Assembly: GCA_965644295.1 (NCBI GenBank)
Contig: CBFFRP010000322.1
Span: forward strand, 1 to 64,000
DNA: 64,000 nucleotides
Reading direction: 5' to 3'
DNA from: Paraphysomonas bandaiensis
Taxonomy: Eukaryota > Chrysophyceae
Each line of letters begins with the position of its first letter. The first letter of the stretch is position 1. Positions 22,394-39,687 of the stretch are shown here, one piece after another. Both the position numbers and the translations under genes were made by a program. The notes under the pieces are model-generated. The model searched no databases. It had not been told where the DNA came from and was given only the letters and a program-made list of their open reading frames with translations.

Positions 22394-23943
22394 GCAAGAA
22401 GACAATCAGGCTATTGCCATATTAAAAATGATATCTGTTGGGTGTTTACTCATGATTCAAGATTATACTTGAACTTTAACTTTCGGCATCATACAAAATT
22501 ATGCGAATTGCTACTGGATTATAAAGTTAATAAATTTCACTCTTCAATAACTTGATAGACAAATGGTGTTGCGTGCAGTACAAGCGTACAAGCGTTTGTA
22601 AGCTTTATATATACTGGATTCTGGATTCTTGGTAGCCGTATCTAAATTTGTTCTAATTGTTGGTGCCCTATACTCTATATTAGATAACCAACTAGTAGTA
22701 CAATCTCTTTGGTATGACTTTTTCTTCGAGTTACTACAGACTATCGGTAGGATGATATTCTTGGCTGATTGAAATTGCCAAGTCACGCTAACTTAGATAT
22801 AAACAGAAAATCGAGAAAATAGGAATTTTGAAGACAATAATTGATATCATACTACATAGAAGGGGAAGGTTTCAGATTTTTTATCCATGCTAATGGGATG
22901 AACAATGGGCGTGTATTTTACACTCACACTAGATGTATTTGACACTCCAACTGCTTTTATAAGTGTTTTAGTCTATCGTGATTGGACTGATATACTGATA
23001 TTAATTATGGGTTAAGACAACTCGTTAAGGTCAGGAAAAAGCAGAGAGGGATGAGGTGACCCAAGCCGTCCAAGGAGGTTTCTGCTTAATATAGCTAGAA
23101 TTTATAAATTCAGCTAGACAATTAGATACAATTTGTTTGAAAACATTGAGGTATTAGATGAAGAAACAATAAAACAATACAATAAAGTCGCAAATATACA
23201 AAGATAGAATCTTTATGAGTATTCACATAAAATTCTAGCCACACATAAACAGTAATAGTATAATACTAGTCTTCTGAAATGAATCAAGGTCAAGGCTGCA
23301 ATTCGGCTTTAAACTTCTATTTACTGAAGTAGTATGTAGTGCTATAGCAGAAGTCGGGGACTATATATAAACCAGTTCAGGCCAATGAGCTCTATTTCCT
23401 TGCACTCATCTGGTACAAGCTGGATCAACAGTACGGCTTGACTGCGAGTAACCTCTATATTTCACTATCATCGCCGTATACGTCCCTTGTTTGGAATTCC
23501 TCCTTAAATACGGAGCAGATAATTCGCTGTTCCTAGAAAGAAAAGATTCAATAGCACTTCTAAGCTCATCCGAATCGAAGCTGACATTGTATTGGAAGAA
23601 CATATCCATGCTAGTGCAACAATCATTTCGATCTTCACGCTGTTCCACCGACCAGGTCAGTAACGGTCCAGGATATGAAGCAAAAGTCAGTATTTACTTA
23701 ATTTTCTAAAATATCTGGGGTTTTGACATGTTTTTCTATATTTGCTTGAAATCTACGTATCATGTGGTTGCACTACCCTTCATTGTATTAGACGAAAACT
23801 GAAATGTCGTTTTATGATTCGATTTTATGTGGTGGAGTGAGACTGTGTGTTGTTTTTTAGTTCATATGAGCCTATCATGCAGCCTATGAGTCTAACTAAC
23901 CTTATCAATCATATTGGTATTGTTTCATTGAGAGAGCGCTGCC
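22394..23943. other. intergenic, no gene recognised
   Basis: About 1.5 kb of AT-rich DNA. Frames at 22544-22786, 23406-23648 and 23491-23709 have no motif, no introns and poor composition. A poly-pyrimidine/TATA-rich stretch precedes RPL24. Confidence 0.4.
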
Positions 23944-24664
23944 ATGGTTGTTAAGTAAGATATTTTGATAATTGTGTCTTTTAGAGATAATATGAGTTGT
24001 GTTGCAGAACTGATCTTTGCGCATTTAGCGAATTTAGAATATACCCTGGTCATGGAATGAAATTCATTCGCAGGGACGGCCAGGTTAAGCTTATGTCTAC
24101 TGTACACCATACATGTGATCTAATTTCTTTTTTTATTTGTAGCCTATCTTCCTCTCTTCATCCAAATGCAAGCATATGGTGAACCAGAGAAAGAAGCCCG
24201 CCAAGTTGATGTGGACCCAGTCTTGGAGACGCCTCAATAAGAAGGGCAAGGAAGAGGGTGCCACAAAGAAGAGGTAAATTTAGTACTATTTAAATATACA
24301 ATGCTGATATTTTATATTCATAGAACTCGCAAGGTTGTCAAAGCTCAGCGTGCCATCGTTGGTGCATCTCTTGAGGAGGTACGATTCTAGCTCCTGGTGT
24401 GTTCTGTACTCATTTCGATATATAGCTCAAGAAGAAGAGACTCAGTTCCAAGCCTCAGGGTGTTGCCGCTGAGGCTGCATTAAAGTACGTTATGTTTGTA
24501 TTAAATATTCCACATTTTTGAAAACATTACTCTATAGGGAGGTCAAGGGCCGCCAAAAGGCTGCTGGTGGTGCCAAGAACTACGCCACTGGCCCCCGTTC
24601 CAAGGCTAACGTCCCCAAGGTCCAGCGCTCTGCTGCTAACGCCAGAGGTGGAGCTAAGCGTTAA
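23944..24664 (+). CDS. RPL24: 60S ribosomal protein L24 (eL24)
   Basis: Six exons: 23944-23954, 24008-24083, 24143-24273, 24324-24378, 24426-24484 and 24538-24664, giving 152 aa. The spliced protein begins MVVKTDLCAFSEFRIYPGHG, then has FIRRDGQ, SSSKC and the RKKPAKLMWTQSWRR block with GKEEGATKKR, all hallmarks of eukaryotic eL24. A Lys/Ala-rich tail ends in RSAANARGGAKR. The first of the usual zinc-like cysteines (CAFS) and the later KC are kept. It is a component of the large ribosomal subunit at the subunit interface. Its five introns of 46-59 nt are a good training set for this genome's splice signals. Confidence 0.97.
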
Positions 24665-25272
24665 AAATCTGTTAACATCTCCATGTAGCTACTTGGGACT
24701 GTGTTGTTTGAGTGTTTCGCAATGGACATAATATGCATGCGTTAATTAAATACACAGTTTACTCTCTCTATATCAGTAAAAGTTTTGTTTAGTACTTTAT
24801 TGAATCCTTAGTTTGAAACAGGATACATATTATGAGATCAAATTCACTTTAATACGTTGGCTGTTGCCGTAGATTAGTTTCGTTAGTTCATTACTTGCGT
24901 TTTTTACAAACGTCTGCCACTTGCTAGCTGAAACGCGTGAGCCTATCTTACGTTAACTATCATCCGAATATTTGCTAAACATTTGCATTGTGAATAGTCG
25001 TAATGTTTTTTCGAGCTATGAATATCACATACCACATACAATGCAACAAAACTCTACCAAAACACATTCTTATTATGATCATTACCTAGCCCAGGGACTT
25101 ACTTAACTAATTCTACTAGCTACACACGACACTCTTATATACGCTATGCTGCAATATACGAAAGGCCAGAGCGAGCCAGTATTACTTCATCTACAACTTC
25201 GAGTTTTGAAAAGGTAGATGAAATTCAAAAGATGCTAGTAAACGCCGCTACAGTAAACACCATTTAGAAGGC
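24665..25272. other. intergenic, convergent 3' ends
   Basis: AT-rich spacer between RPL24 and the proteasome gene, which converge. No other gene seen. Confidence 0.5.
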
Positions 25273-26392
25273 TCAAGAAACTTCCATATCAGTGGTAGGA
25301 GAGAGTGCCGCGGGAAGCACAGGCGTATCCTTGTTCTTGTGTGGGCGGAAAGACTCCTCCACAACGAAAGTAGTACCGGGAGGGGGGGTTAATTTGGTAG
25401 GGCGGGTGTATTTACTCTTGTACGACGAGGCATTGCCAGCCGCGTTTTCATAAGTGCGGAATCTTGACACCTCGCCATTTTTGCGAATCACAGTGATATC
25501 CACATTGGACCCAGATCCAAGATCGTTAAAGATACCTACGATACAAAGTTACATAAAGGCAAGCACACATGGGGAAGGAACGAAATCGTTTCGGGTAAGA
25601 AGAATTGCAATGGTGGTGGCGTCTGCAACGCACCTGCTCGAATGGCGTCCTTGACGAGAGCTATACCCGCAGCCTCATCCATATCTTCCACATATCTAGG
25701 TGTAGTAGAGACAATTACTGCATTGGTATAAATGATCTAATACAGAGACCGCACCTGGATTCGAACACGGCCATAGCTGCAAGGGATCCGGAGCCCATCG
25801 TCACATAGGGCAGTCGTTGAGTGGATCCATGAGGGAATATGCTGTACAGATGCGGGCCGTGCACATCCACTCCCCCTAATACTAGAGCGGCGCTGATATG
25901 ACCCTGATATCTGCAAGACAGCAATAAAGGCTTAGCAAATGACGTTTGATACTTTCAAAGAAGTGTTAACCTGTATAGCATGCGCTTCAACATTGTAAGA
26001 GAAGTAACAACGCGAGATTGTGTTCCAGTAGACAAACGAAGCAATTCTAAATTCGACGCAATCAACTCGGTTGTTTTTTCGGTATCGGCGGCTGTGCCTG
26101 CCCCACAACACCATATATTCGGGGCGAGGTAGTGAATCTTCTCACAGTTCTTATCCATGACTTCACTTCCACCTGTCGCACGAGTGTCCGCACCTAGAAC
26201 AATCCCATCTTTTATTACAATTCCACATATAGTAGTCCCTGTTTTCCAGGCTTTAGGGATAGTCCCATTGTCCCCTCCCAGTTGCTTTGAAATCATCTGA
26301 TTACGAGCGTATAAATCAAAGGAAAATCCCCCCTTTTCATTAATCAACTCATTGATTCGCTGGTTTCCTACGCTCTTATCAGTAACCTCCAT
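25273..26392 (-). CDS. PSMB7: 20S proteasome subunit beta-2 (PSMB7/Pup1-like)
   Basis: Four minus-strand exons: 26392-25971, 25910-25755, 25695-25634 and 25535-25273, coding 300 aa. Residues 1-52 are the propeptide. Cleavage after Gly52 would expose Thr53 (sequence KTGTTICG) as the catalytic Thr1. [63 protein letters not shown] and [12 protein letters not shown] follow in order and identify the trypsin-like beta-2 subunit. A longer hydrophilic C-terminal arm is present, as expected for beta-2, which wraps around its neighbour beta-3. Introns are 59-98 nt. Confidence 0.96.
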
Positions 26393-26678
26393 TTCTGCGT
26401 TTTCAAAGTAACGTATGTATGAGAGTTAATGTCTATGTTATGTGTGGGTAATTAATAATTATGATGGCATGCTTGTATGTGTATGTATATGCAGCATACC
26501 ACAGCGCGCATACAGCATACAGTATACAGCAGCAGACAGGCAGATCTACACATAACACTGCAAGAGAACTATTGCATAGGACATACAGCAGAATACAGCA
26601 AGTATTCCTAGTATATGATACATGTATATGAACACTGCTGTACCTGGTGTACTGGTACGTCTAGACGTACGTATATAT

Positions 26679-26705
26679 CAGCAGCAGCAGCAGCAGCAGC
26701 AGCAG
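26679..26705. repeat. (CAG)9 trinucleotide run
   Basis: Nine CAG units in the spacer upstream of the proteasome gene, not inside a supported coding frame. Confidence 0.9.
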
Positions 26706-26731
26706 TACAGTACATATGACTGTGTATAGAG

Positions 26732-26953
26732 TGGGTGACTACCTAAATTGCATAAATACATAAATGCATAAAAAGTCTGGGATTATAAAAATCTATTCAG
26801 ACCCAGTTTCTGCATATGTTTATGCATATAGGATAGTTTGTACGAGGGGTCCGGAGGGGTCTCCTAAAAAATCATAAATCTGCATAAATTCATGAGTTTA
26901 TGCAGCCTATTTTTTATGCATTTATGTGTTTGTGCAATTTAGGTAGTCACCCA
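26732..26953. mobile_element. MITE-like element, 222 bp, inverted termini of about 43 bp
   Basis: The left end begins TGGGTGACTACCTAAATTGC and the right end is its inverted complement, with few mismatches over about 43 bp (including ATAAATGCATAAAAA). The core of about 130 bp is non-coding and contains further ATGCATA words. No clear target-site duplication is visible. Size and structure fit a non-autonomous DNA transposon of unknown superfamily. The rest of 26393-27328 is AT-rich spacer between two divergent genes. Confidence 0.8.
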
Positions 26954-27328
26954 GTATCTACCTGTCAGAATTATACAGGAAATTTAGGAGCTTGATATAC
27001 TATTTTTACAACACGAAATTTTACAATTACACCATAAAAAATTCTATTTTCAAAAACGACAATATTACTATTATACAAGAATATGCACATATTTTTAAAA
27101 TCGCAGTGGACGAAATTACAACAACTCCATATACTCTAGCTCAGATGGTGTGTGTGTATACTCCGTGATCTTCATGATCACAATCATATTGACTAAATAA
27201 ACTATATATCACACATACACTGCATTGTGGAGTAAGTCTTCTCTATAGATTGCTTCACTGCAGATATTAACGGACTCAGATATTGATCTGCAGTGTATTT
27301 AAAGGGATATTAGAGGACTGTATCAGCT

Positions 27329-33601
<6,273 letters not shown>

Positions 33602-34314
33602 AGTGCTCCAACAGAATAGAAGGCTTTAAAATTTTAAAGTGTATTCAGATTTCGAAATAGGCGTAGTAGCATCATTAGAATCTGAATAGTACTGCCTGTA
33701 TCCGCATACATTTGCGTCTGTATATTTGTTAAGCAAAATAATTTTATTTGCAGCATATTAGGTACATATATTTGGGTACAGGATTACTTCGCCTTCACTG
33801 TTATATAAAAGGAATATGGCAGTAAGGAAATATTTATTTTCTTCATATGGAATGATTCACTGTAAATAGTGTGTTATTCTAACTCTGATGCGTAGACAAG
33901 TGAAGTATCGTGCAGTACGTAAACATACGAAAAATATGAAAGCATGACCGTAGATTCTTTCATAAAATAAGCTAGTAGTATATATGGAATGAGCCGAGAG
34001 TTGCGCTCTAATTTTGTAATAACCAGCTAGCGGCTTATTTTATCCTATGAGCTCTCTATTTTGCATATGCTTCGGCGTACTTTTTTATTTTATGTATGCA
34101 ATGGTACAATTATTATTACCATTGATTATGAACCAAGATCTGCTGAATATTATGACAACGAAGTGATAGGTTTACTATTGATACTTAACAGAAACAGACC
34201 AAGAAATATGAGTTTTATAATGTAGACTGGCAATGAAGAGTAATGATGAGAACAATGACTGATGATATTTACAGGTAGTGAATATCTTATTATTAGCAAT
34301 ATGCGTTTTAGAGT
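33602..34314. other. AT-rich spacer
   Basis: No coding frame or RNA gene that I can support between the GCN2 stop and dispersed-repeat copy B. Confidence 0.45.
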
Positions 34315-34745
34315 CAGTGCTTAACTCTGATATCCTACTATTTAACGCTACGAAAGCTACTTGTGTGTCACGACAAGCACCAAGATGCATTCGATCCCTC
34401 AAAACAAACGTAGTGAGCAAGCAGAATGTTGATATATCACACATCTGTTGATTTCAGGATTATTTGAGTCCTTAATGTGAACAGCCCGAATGCATGACTT
34501 CAGCAGGTAGCCCACTACTCCGGACGCCCTTGAGGTGGACCCATTCCCGGACGCCTGTTTGTCAAGGCCCAAAGACGTCAACACAAGTGACACTCATTAG
34601 TATCCCTAGTACCACACAAGCATTCGGCTATGAGTGGGCTGAGCAATATATCTGCTGACTATACATGCGGCTCACGTTAGTTTCGTTACTATCCCCAGAA
34701 CACCTCGAGAAGCTGCGAGTCCGACTTTGACGAGAGGCATTTTCT
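34315..34745 (-). repeat. dispersed repeat, copy B
   Basis: Read on the minus strand it begins AAGTCGGACTCGCAGC and continues with AGTCAGCAGATATATTG, GTCTTTGGGCCTTGACAAAC, GGGCTACCTGCTGAAGTCA and CGGGCTGTTCACAT, ending AGCGTTAAATAGTAGGATAT. It is therefore collinear with copy A, with an internal block of about 60 bp (CAACATTCTGCTTGCTC region) that is shared with copy C but not with A. Confidence 0.8.
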
Positions 34746-34816
34746 GGACATTATAATGATGCGCAAACTGGAGAATTTATTGCAGAAATCAGGGTTTTAT
34801 ATCCATCCTGATAGAT

Positions 34817-34988
34817 ACGTACATACATACATACATACATACATACATACATACATACATACATACATACATACATACATACATACATACATACATACAT
34901 ACATACATACATACAAACATACATACATACATACATACATACATACATACATACATACATACATACATACATACATACATACATACAT
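34817..34988. repeat. (TACA)n tetranucleotide array
   Basis: About 170 bp of TACA units with one AAAC variant near 34916. It ends 57 bp before the start codon of the Gfo/Idh/MocA gene. Confidence 0.99.
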
Positions 34989-35044
34989 GCTGTGTGTCAG
35001 CCTCATTGTATCTCTTCATATCTATATCGATCTATCTATACACT

Positions 35045-36013
35045 ATGATATCATGGGGTATTATCGGCTGCGGGGACGTTTGCGAAAAAAAAAGCGGTCC
35101 AGCCTTCCATTCCTCACACAGTCAGCTGACTGCAGTGATGCGGCGTAGCTCTCAGTTAGCCTGTGACTTTGCCAGTCGTCATAACTCTAAGAGATGGTAT
35201 TCATCAGCCGATCAACTGCTATCTGATCCTGATATAAATGCTGTATATATAGCGACCCCCCCTGTGTATCATAAGGACTATGCAGTGGATGCTCTCAATA
35301 GAGGGCTGCATGTATATATAGAGAAGCCGATAGCAATGAACTCTACAGAGAGTATACAGATCGCTCAGGCACTCAAAGAGTCAAATGGACTTCTGTCTGT
35401 TGCTCATTATAGAAGAGAGTTGCCCTTGTTTAAAGATGTGAAGAGCATGTTGGATGATGGGCTTATCGGAGATATCAGGATGGCTCAGATTCGATGCTGG
35501 CAGACACCAGCATCCACACACCACTCATGGCGATACGATCCTAATATATCTGGCGGTGGGCTCTTTCATGATTTATCACCACATCAAATCGATATTATGA
35601 TATATTTTTTTGGTGTACCTTTGAACTTCCAGGGTTTCTCATCGACTCAAACTAGTGGGAGTTGTGCTGACATCGTTTGTGGCAACATATGTTTTGAGCA
35701 TAACATTATTTTCAATGGGTCTTGGTGCTTTACAGTCGCAGAAGGTAGTGCTGTTGACGAGTGCCTTATTATTGGTAGTGCTGGAAGCATAAAGTTTAAT
35801 TTTTTTGGTGCCCGGGGAAAGGTAATTGTGGAGAAGTTAGGCAGTGCATCGGTGACCCACGAATATGATCATCCTACAGCAATCCAGCAACCAATGATTG
35901 AAAAGGTGACACAATATTTTATCAGCAAAGGAGAGGAGACGAACCCATGTAGTGTACATGATGCAATCAAAGTCATGGAGGTGATGGATAGCTTCACAAG
36001 TAGGAGTGGATAG
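35045..36013 (+). CDS. Gfo/Idh/MocA-family NAD(P)-dependent oxidoreductase
   Basis: Single exon, 322 aa, starting at ATG 35045, the Met that begins the Rossmann strand (MISWGIIGCGDV, a G-X-G-X2 dinucleotide motif). INAVYIATPPVYH and the EKPIAMN motif (its Lys is the conserved catalytic or binding residue) are typical. A second domain follows, with GGGLFHDLSPHQIDIM, where His is the usual acid/base. The family oxidises or reduces sugars, inositols, trans-dihydrodiols or biliverdin; the substrate here cannot be chosen. The lack of introns in an intron-rich neighbourhood raises the possibility of transfer from bacteria. Confidence 0.88.
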   Translation: MISWGIIGCGDVCEKKSGPAFHSSHSQLTAVMRRSSQLACDFASRHNSKRWYSSADQLLSDPDINAVYIATPPVYHKDYAVDALNRGLHVYIEKPIAMNSTESIQIAQALKESNGLLSVAHYRRELPLFKDVKSMLDDGLIGDIRMAQIRCWQTPASTHHSWRYDPNISGGGLFHDLSPHQIDIMIYFFGVPLNFQGFSSTQTSGSCADIVCGNICFEHNIIFNGSWCFTVAEGSAVDECLIIGSAGSIKFNFFGARGKVIVEKLGSASVTHEYDHPTAIQQPMIEKVTQYFISKGEETNPCSVHDAIKVMEVMDSFTSRSG

Positions 36014-36601
36014 TTGTTTTACACAATACTGATATAATGTCATATCCCACTACTGTGATTCTTTGACATGCTTCGAGAGGAACAAACCCATACAATTGAT
36101 AATCTGGAGTGATTTGGGTGGCGTTGGTAGACATTCTATTAGTTGTTATATGTTATTTTCTCCAATAGTGTGGTGGTATACCCCTTAGTGGTGGTTTACC
36201 CCTAAAGGTTATACCGATTAATTAGCATCAGCATTATTGGTTTTCAATACCCCTTCGCAAGGAGAGCAAATGTAAGGATGATTATATTTTAATAGCAATT
36301 ATTCGAAAAAATTAGGTGTGGATTGTAATCATTATTTTGCGATTGGTATAATGACTCCACTCCCCCCTGACACTGAGCCGGTGGTAGTATATAAACCGGT
36401 AGCGTAAGAGTTCTTTATTTGGTTGAAGAAATTTCACTCACAAGCCACAATATAAAAAATAAATTTAAAAAAATATCGAGTCATATTACACCTCACTAAC
36501 TAATCTGTGAAAAAGCTAAACCGGTCCATTTTGCTTCGCCCGAATCTGTTTCTGCTCACCAAAAATGCCGTGGGCATTTCGATCATTTTTTCTTCAATAT
36601 A
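36014..36601. other. intergenic
   Basis: Convergent 3' ends of the oxidoreductase (plus) and the orphan gene (minus). AT-rich, with no other gene seen. Confidence 0.45.
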
Positions 36602-37117
36602 TTAGAATTTGTGAATACGAATTACAACGATACAGTTACCAAATATTAGATTGAGATCGCAAATAACTTGTCCTGAACAAATTGAATTTAATCCAGGGAA
36701 TGCTGCGTTAATTCTACTTGGTTGTTGAATTTCTTCATTAACTGCATAACAGGCGATTTTTCCGTGATGGTACTGAAATCCACCTATAACAATTTGTGGT
36801 GCTTGAATTAAAGCGATAGTTCCTGCTCCCGATTGAAAATCATCAACCTTTAACGACTGAAACGTTTGCAGAATGTCGTAAACCTCCAACTGTACTGCCA
36901 CAGGCACGTACGGATATGCAAGTGGTCCAAATTGTGGCAACAATACCGGGTCGACTTCGTTATCATCTTGTAAGAACTGGAAGAACAACTGATGGCCTTC
37001 GGGAGATTCCACTAACTCCACAATTTTAAATTCGCAATCATCACGAAAATTGACACCATCGCAGTTTCTGAGCCCCAACAAAACATCATCAGGTAAATTT
37101 GCATCAACAGACGTCAT
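36602..37117 (-). CDS. orphan 171-aa protein
   Basis: Single-exon frame from ATG 37117. I do not recognise it. It is acidic, rich in Gln, Asp, Val and Ile, has a proline- and tyrosine-containing middle (PLAYPYVPVAVQLEVYD) and no signal peptide or membrane span. A predicted beta-rich, soluble fold is plausible. Its AT-rich codon use resembles the surrounding spacer more than GCN2 does. The alternative is an element-borne or degenerate gene. Confidence 0.45.
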   Translation of the reverse strand: MTSVDANLPDDVLLGLRNCDGVNFRDDCEFKIVELVESPEGHQLFFQFLQDDNEVDPVLLPQFGPLAYPYVPVAVQLEVYDILQTFQSLKVDDFQSGAGTIALIQAPQIVIGGFQYHHGKIACYAVNEEIQQPSRINAAFPGLNSICSGQVICDLNLIFGNCIVVIRIHKF

Positions 37118-37638
37118 TTTAAAACTTATTAAACTTATAGTAAGAACATCCAGCTATATGACCATACTACACTCTGAGTGATGCCCCTCCTACCTTGCTT
37201 TGTTCCTTCGTATCTTTGGGGGTCATATCTAGATACTTCTGTCGTCTTTGCTTGCTGTCTTGGAAGTCAAAAAGATATTGTGCTTGTACTTTCGATAGTT
37301 TCTGTCTTTTGTCCTCCTATAAATTCCTGCTTTTTCATCATATTCTGGCAAAAATGTCTTAGTGTGTGTGTACTATGTAAAATGAAATCCCCTGGTTTTT
37401 CACTCAAATATGCCACAAAACTACACATTTTCAAGATAATAATCGGCATATTGTCCACAGAATCCAGAGACAGATGTCTGTTAGCTTCACATACAGGATA
37501 CGATGCGATACTTTTACAGTAATAAGAGGAACGCAGGCTGTGATATGATCATAACCTCACTGGGAATACATGAGCTCATAGTTCTTTCATGCCACATGCT
37601 GCTGGTTGTTGATTTAGCTGGTGAAAGGTATGGTTAAG
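37118..37638. other. region upstream of the small multi-exon gene
   Basis: Contains an ATG-started frame at 37545-37637 (begins MIITSLGIHELIV, ends before TAA) that abuts the next gene in a different frame. It may be its true 5' exon with a frameshift or an unseen splice. A 114-codon frame at 37178-37522 is hydrophobic and unsupported. Confidence 0.3.
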
Positions 37639-38107
37639 TGGCAATCATACAGGAGAGTTGGTCTATTTCAAAGACAGAGATAGCAGAGTTGATTCCATGA
37701 CCATAACACCAGAGGGCTCTCAGGTAATACGATCGGATGATATTGTAATATATTCAATTTAGTGGTTCGAAACAGAGCATATGAATATACTCACTCATAC
37801 TGCAGAGCTGATCATCAGAGTACTATGACTGTATCATTTATAGATACTTTCTCATAGTATCCTCTGCGTATTGATGTATATGAGTACTGTGTTGAAGCAT
37901 GTCACTCATTGTTGACGTCCAGCATACTCTGCGGAGCCGAATCTCTCCCTGCACTCGATTGTCATGCATCAGCAGTGGAGTCTTGGGGTAATGCGATTGG
38001 ATAATATTGTGAAAATGATAATGTGATGATATGATACAGAGCGTATGAAGAAACAGAATGCTTACGTGCTGCAGCAAAGGTTGCATATATATGGCAATGG
38101 CATGTAG
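37639..38107 (+). CDS. small spliced gene of unknown function, 5' end unresolved
   Basis: No single frame is long, but four exons join perfectly: 37639-37723, 37763-37819, 37858-37987 and 38040-38107. The introns, of 39, 38 and 52 nt, have GT-AG ends. The joined product reads SGNHTGELVYFKDRDSRVD..., then WFETEHMNILTHTAELIIR, YPLRIDVYEYCVEACHSLL and a charged C-terminus ending IYGNGM. I do not recognise the family. The composition (Glu, Tyr, Cys and Leu in amphipathic spacing) is protein-like and stops lie exactly in the introns. The start is unknown. The competing antisense frame 37838-38185 is less coherent. Confidence 0.5.
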
Positions 38108-39687
38108 CTGTTTGTGCGCTCGTGCGTCGGTCAATGTCACATCGCTGAAGTTAGGCATAGTCAGTTTGGTTGATTGAACATTCAAAGTATGTATTTACCA
38201 TAAAATTTTCTTGCCATAAGTAAGCTCGATCACTAACAACACTTACAATCTTCTTCCAATGCTTGTGATGCTGTAGAGTATTAACTGTGTAGATTCACGG
38301 CATCAGTGTTACGTTACTTACATACATTGTGTGGCCTTTAGTGTGTAGGCAAAGTTGAACTCTGAAGCAAAATGAAGGCGAATTGAGGTGAGGGGTGAGT
38401 CATTGAGGGCGGGTAGAGGCGCAACTCAATAACGACTCATTGAGAGGAACAAATGAGTTGCGTGAATATACAGTGTGTGTATTAGAACTCAACATTACAG
38501 ACAGAAAAAATGCTTTTGTTTTCACTCCCACTACAAAGGTGAGTGTGAAAATGCTTGTCAGAATAGACGAGTATTTTGATCATCACACCACAACAGATAT
38601 CCTCACACAATGATGACCTGTACAAAGACAAGTTCTTAAGTCGAACTGAGTGAGCAGTCGTACTGATAAACCAACCAAACTAATCTTGTAAAATTGCTTT
38701 CTATATTAGATTGTTAATTAAAAATAAATTCAGGTGAGTGGTAGAAAGTTATTACTGACATAAATAAAATTTATGCTAATATTATTGTTGCTGGTGTTGG
38801 AGTTACATTTTCGCAGATTGGCTCTTACTTTCAAATTAAGAAGGACCGAAAATATCAGACCGACAGCGAGCGAATGATTTAGAAGCGGATGATGAATGAG
38901 TATACCGGAAATGATTGCTAATTATTTGGGTTGCATGGATCATAATGATGCTTTTGATAAGGGAAAAACACTCACGCTTCCGGAACAAAAGTCTTTGGAT
39001 GCACTAATGAAGTGTTAATTGAACAAAAGAAAAGTAAAACAATTGAAGTGAAGTCAAGTCAAGTGATGGAGAGACGGTGAAGTGAAACGAAGTAAAGGTA
39101 TTCTTTGTATGAACCTAAAAGTGCACATTCATCTCTGATTCTTTCATCCAGTGTCTGTTTTTATTCACTGACTCCTATTTATGCATTCATACAAGGGAAT
39201 AAAAACAATCGAATTTGACAGCCACCAACACAACTCATTCAACACAAACTTGTTACCCTGTATGAATGCATAATGTACCTCAGTTACACCGGTGTTCACT
39301 CCTAACCCGTGAACCGGTATTGTCGGTCACGTGCTGTATACGTATACACACAGGATCCTGGGTGTGGATCTTAAACGAAACGCGTGAAAGGAAATATTTA
39401 TTTACTCTTTTTTATTGTAGTTATACTCATTAAACTTGTTATATTATTAGCATTAAATAGTCAGAAATATCAACACCCCTATATCGTGAAATATGTTGGC
39501 GACAAACTCACATATATATGAACTACTTTACGTAGGAATCAAATGGCTGCAATATCAAGCGCCCTTTTCATGTTTTGCAAGGTTTCACATATTCTAATTT
39601 TAGAGTCATAACATACATCACTGTGATATATAAGTAAACGAATAGTAATTGATATGTGAACACATATACACTATTGTCGCATCGATA
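38108..39687. other. gene-poor spacer
   Basis: About 1.6 kb with no supported gene. 38390-38460 and 39030-39100 are G/A-rich with repeated GAAGTGAAG and GAGTCATTGAG words, probably simple-sequence decay. Confidence 0.4.

Noticed and set aside
37838-38185. 115-codon minus-strand frame with an apparent GT-AG intron
   Set aside because: The plus strand here gives four exons with consistent phases. The minus frame is better explained as its shadow.
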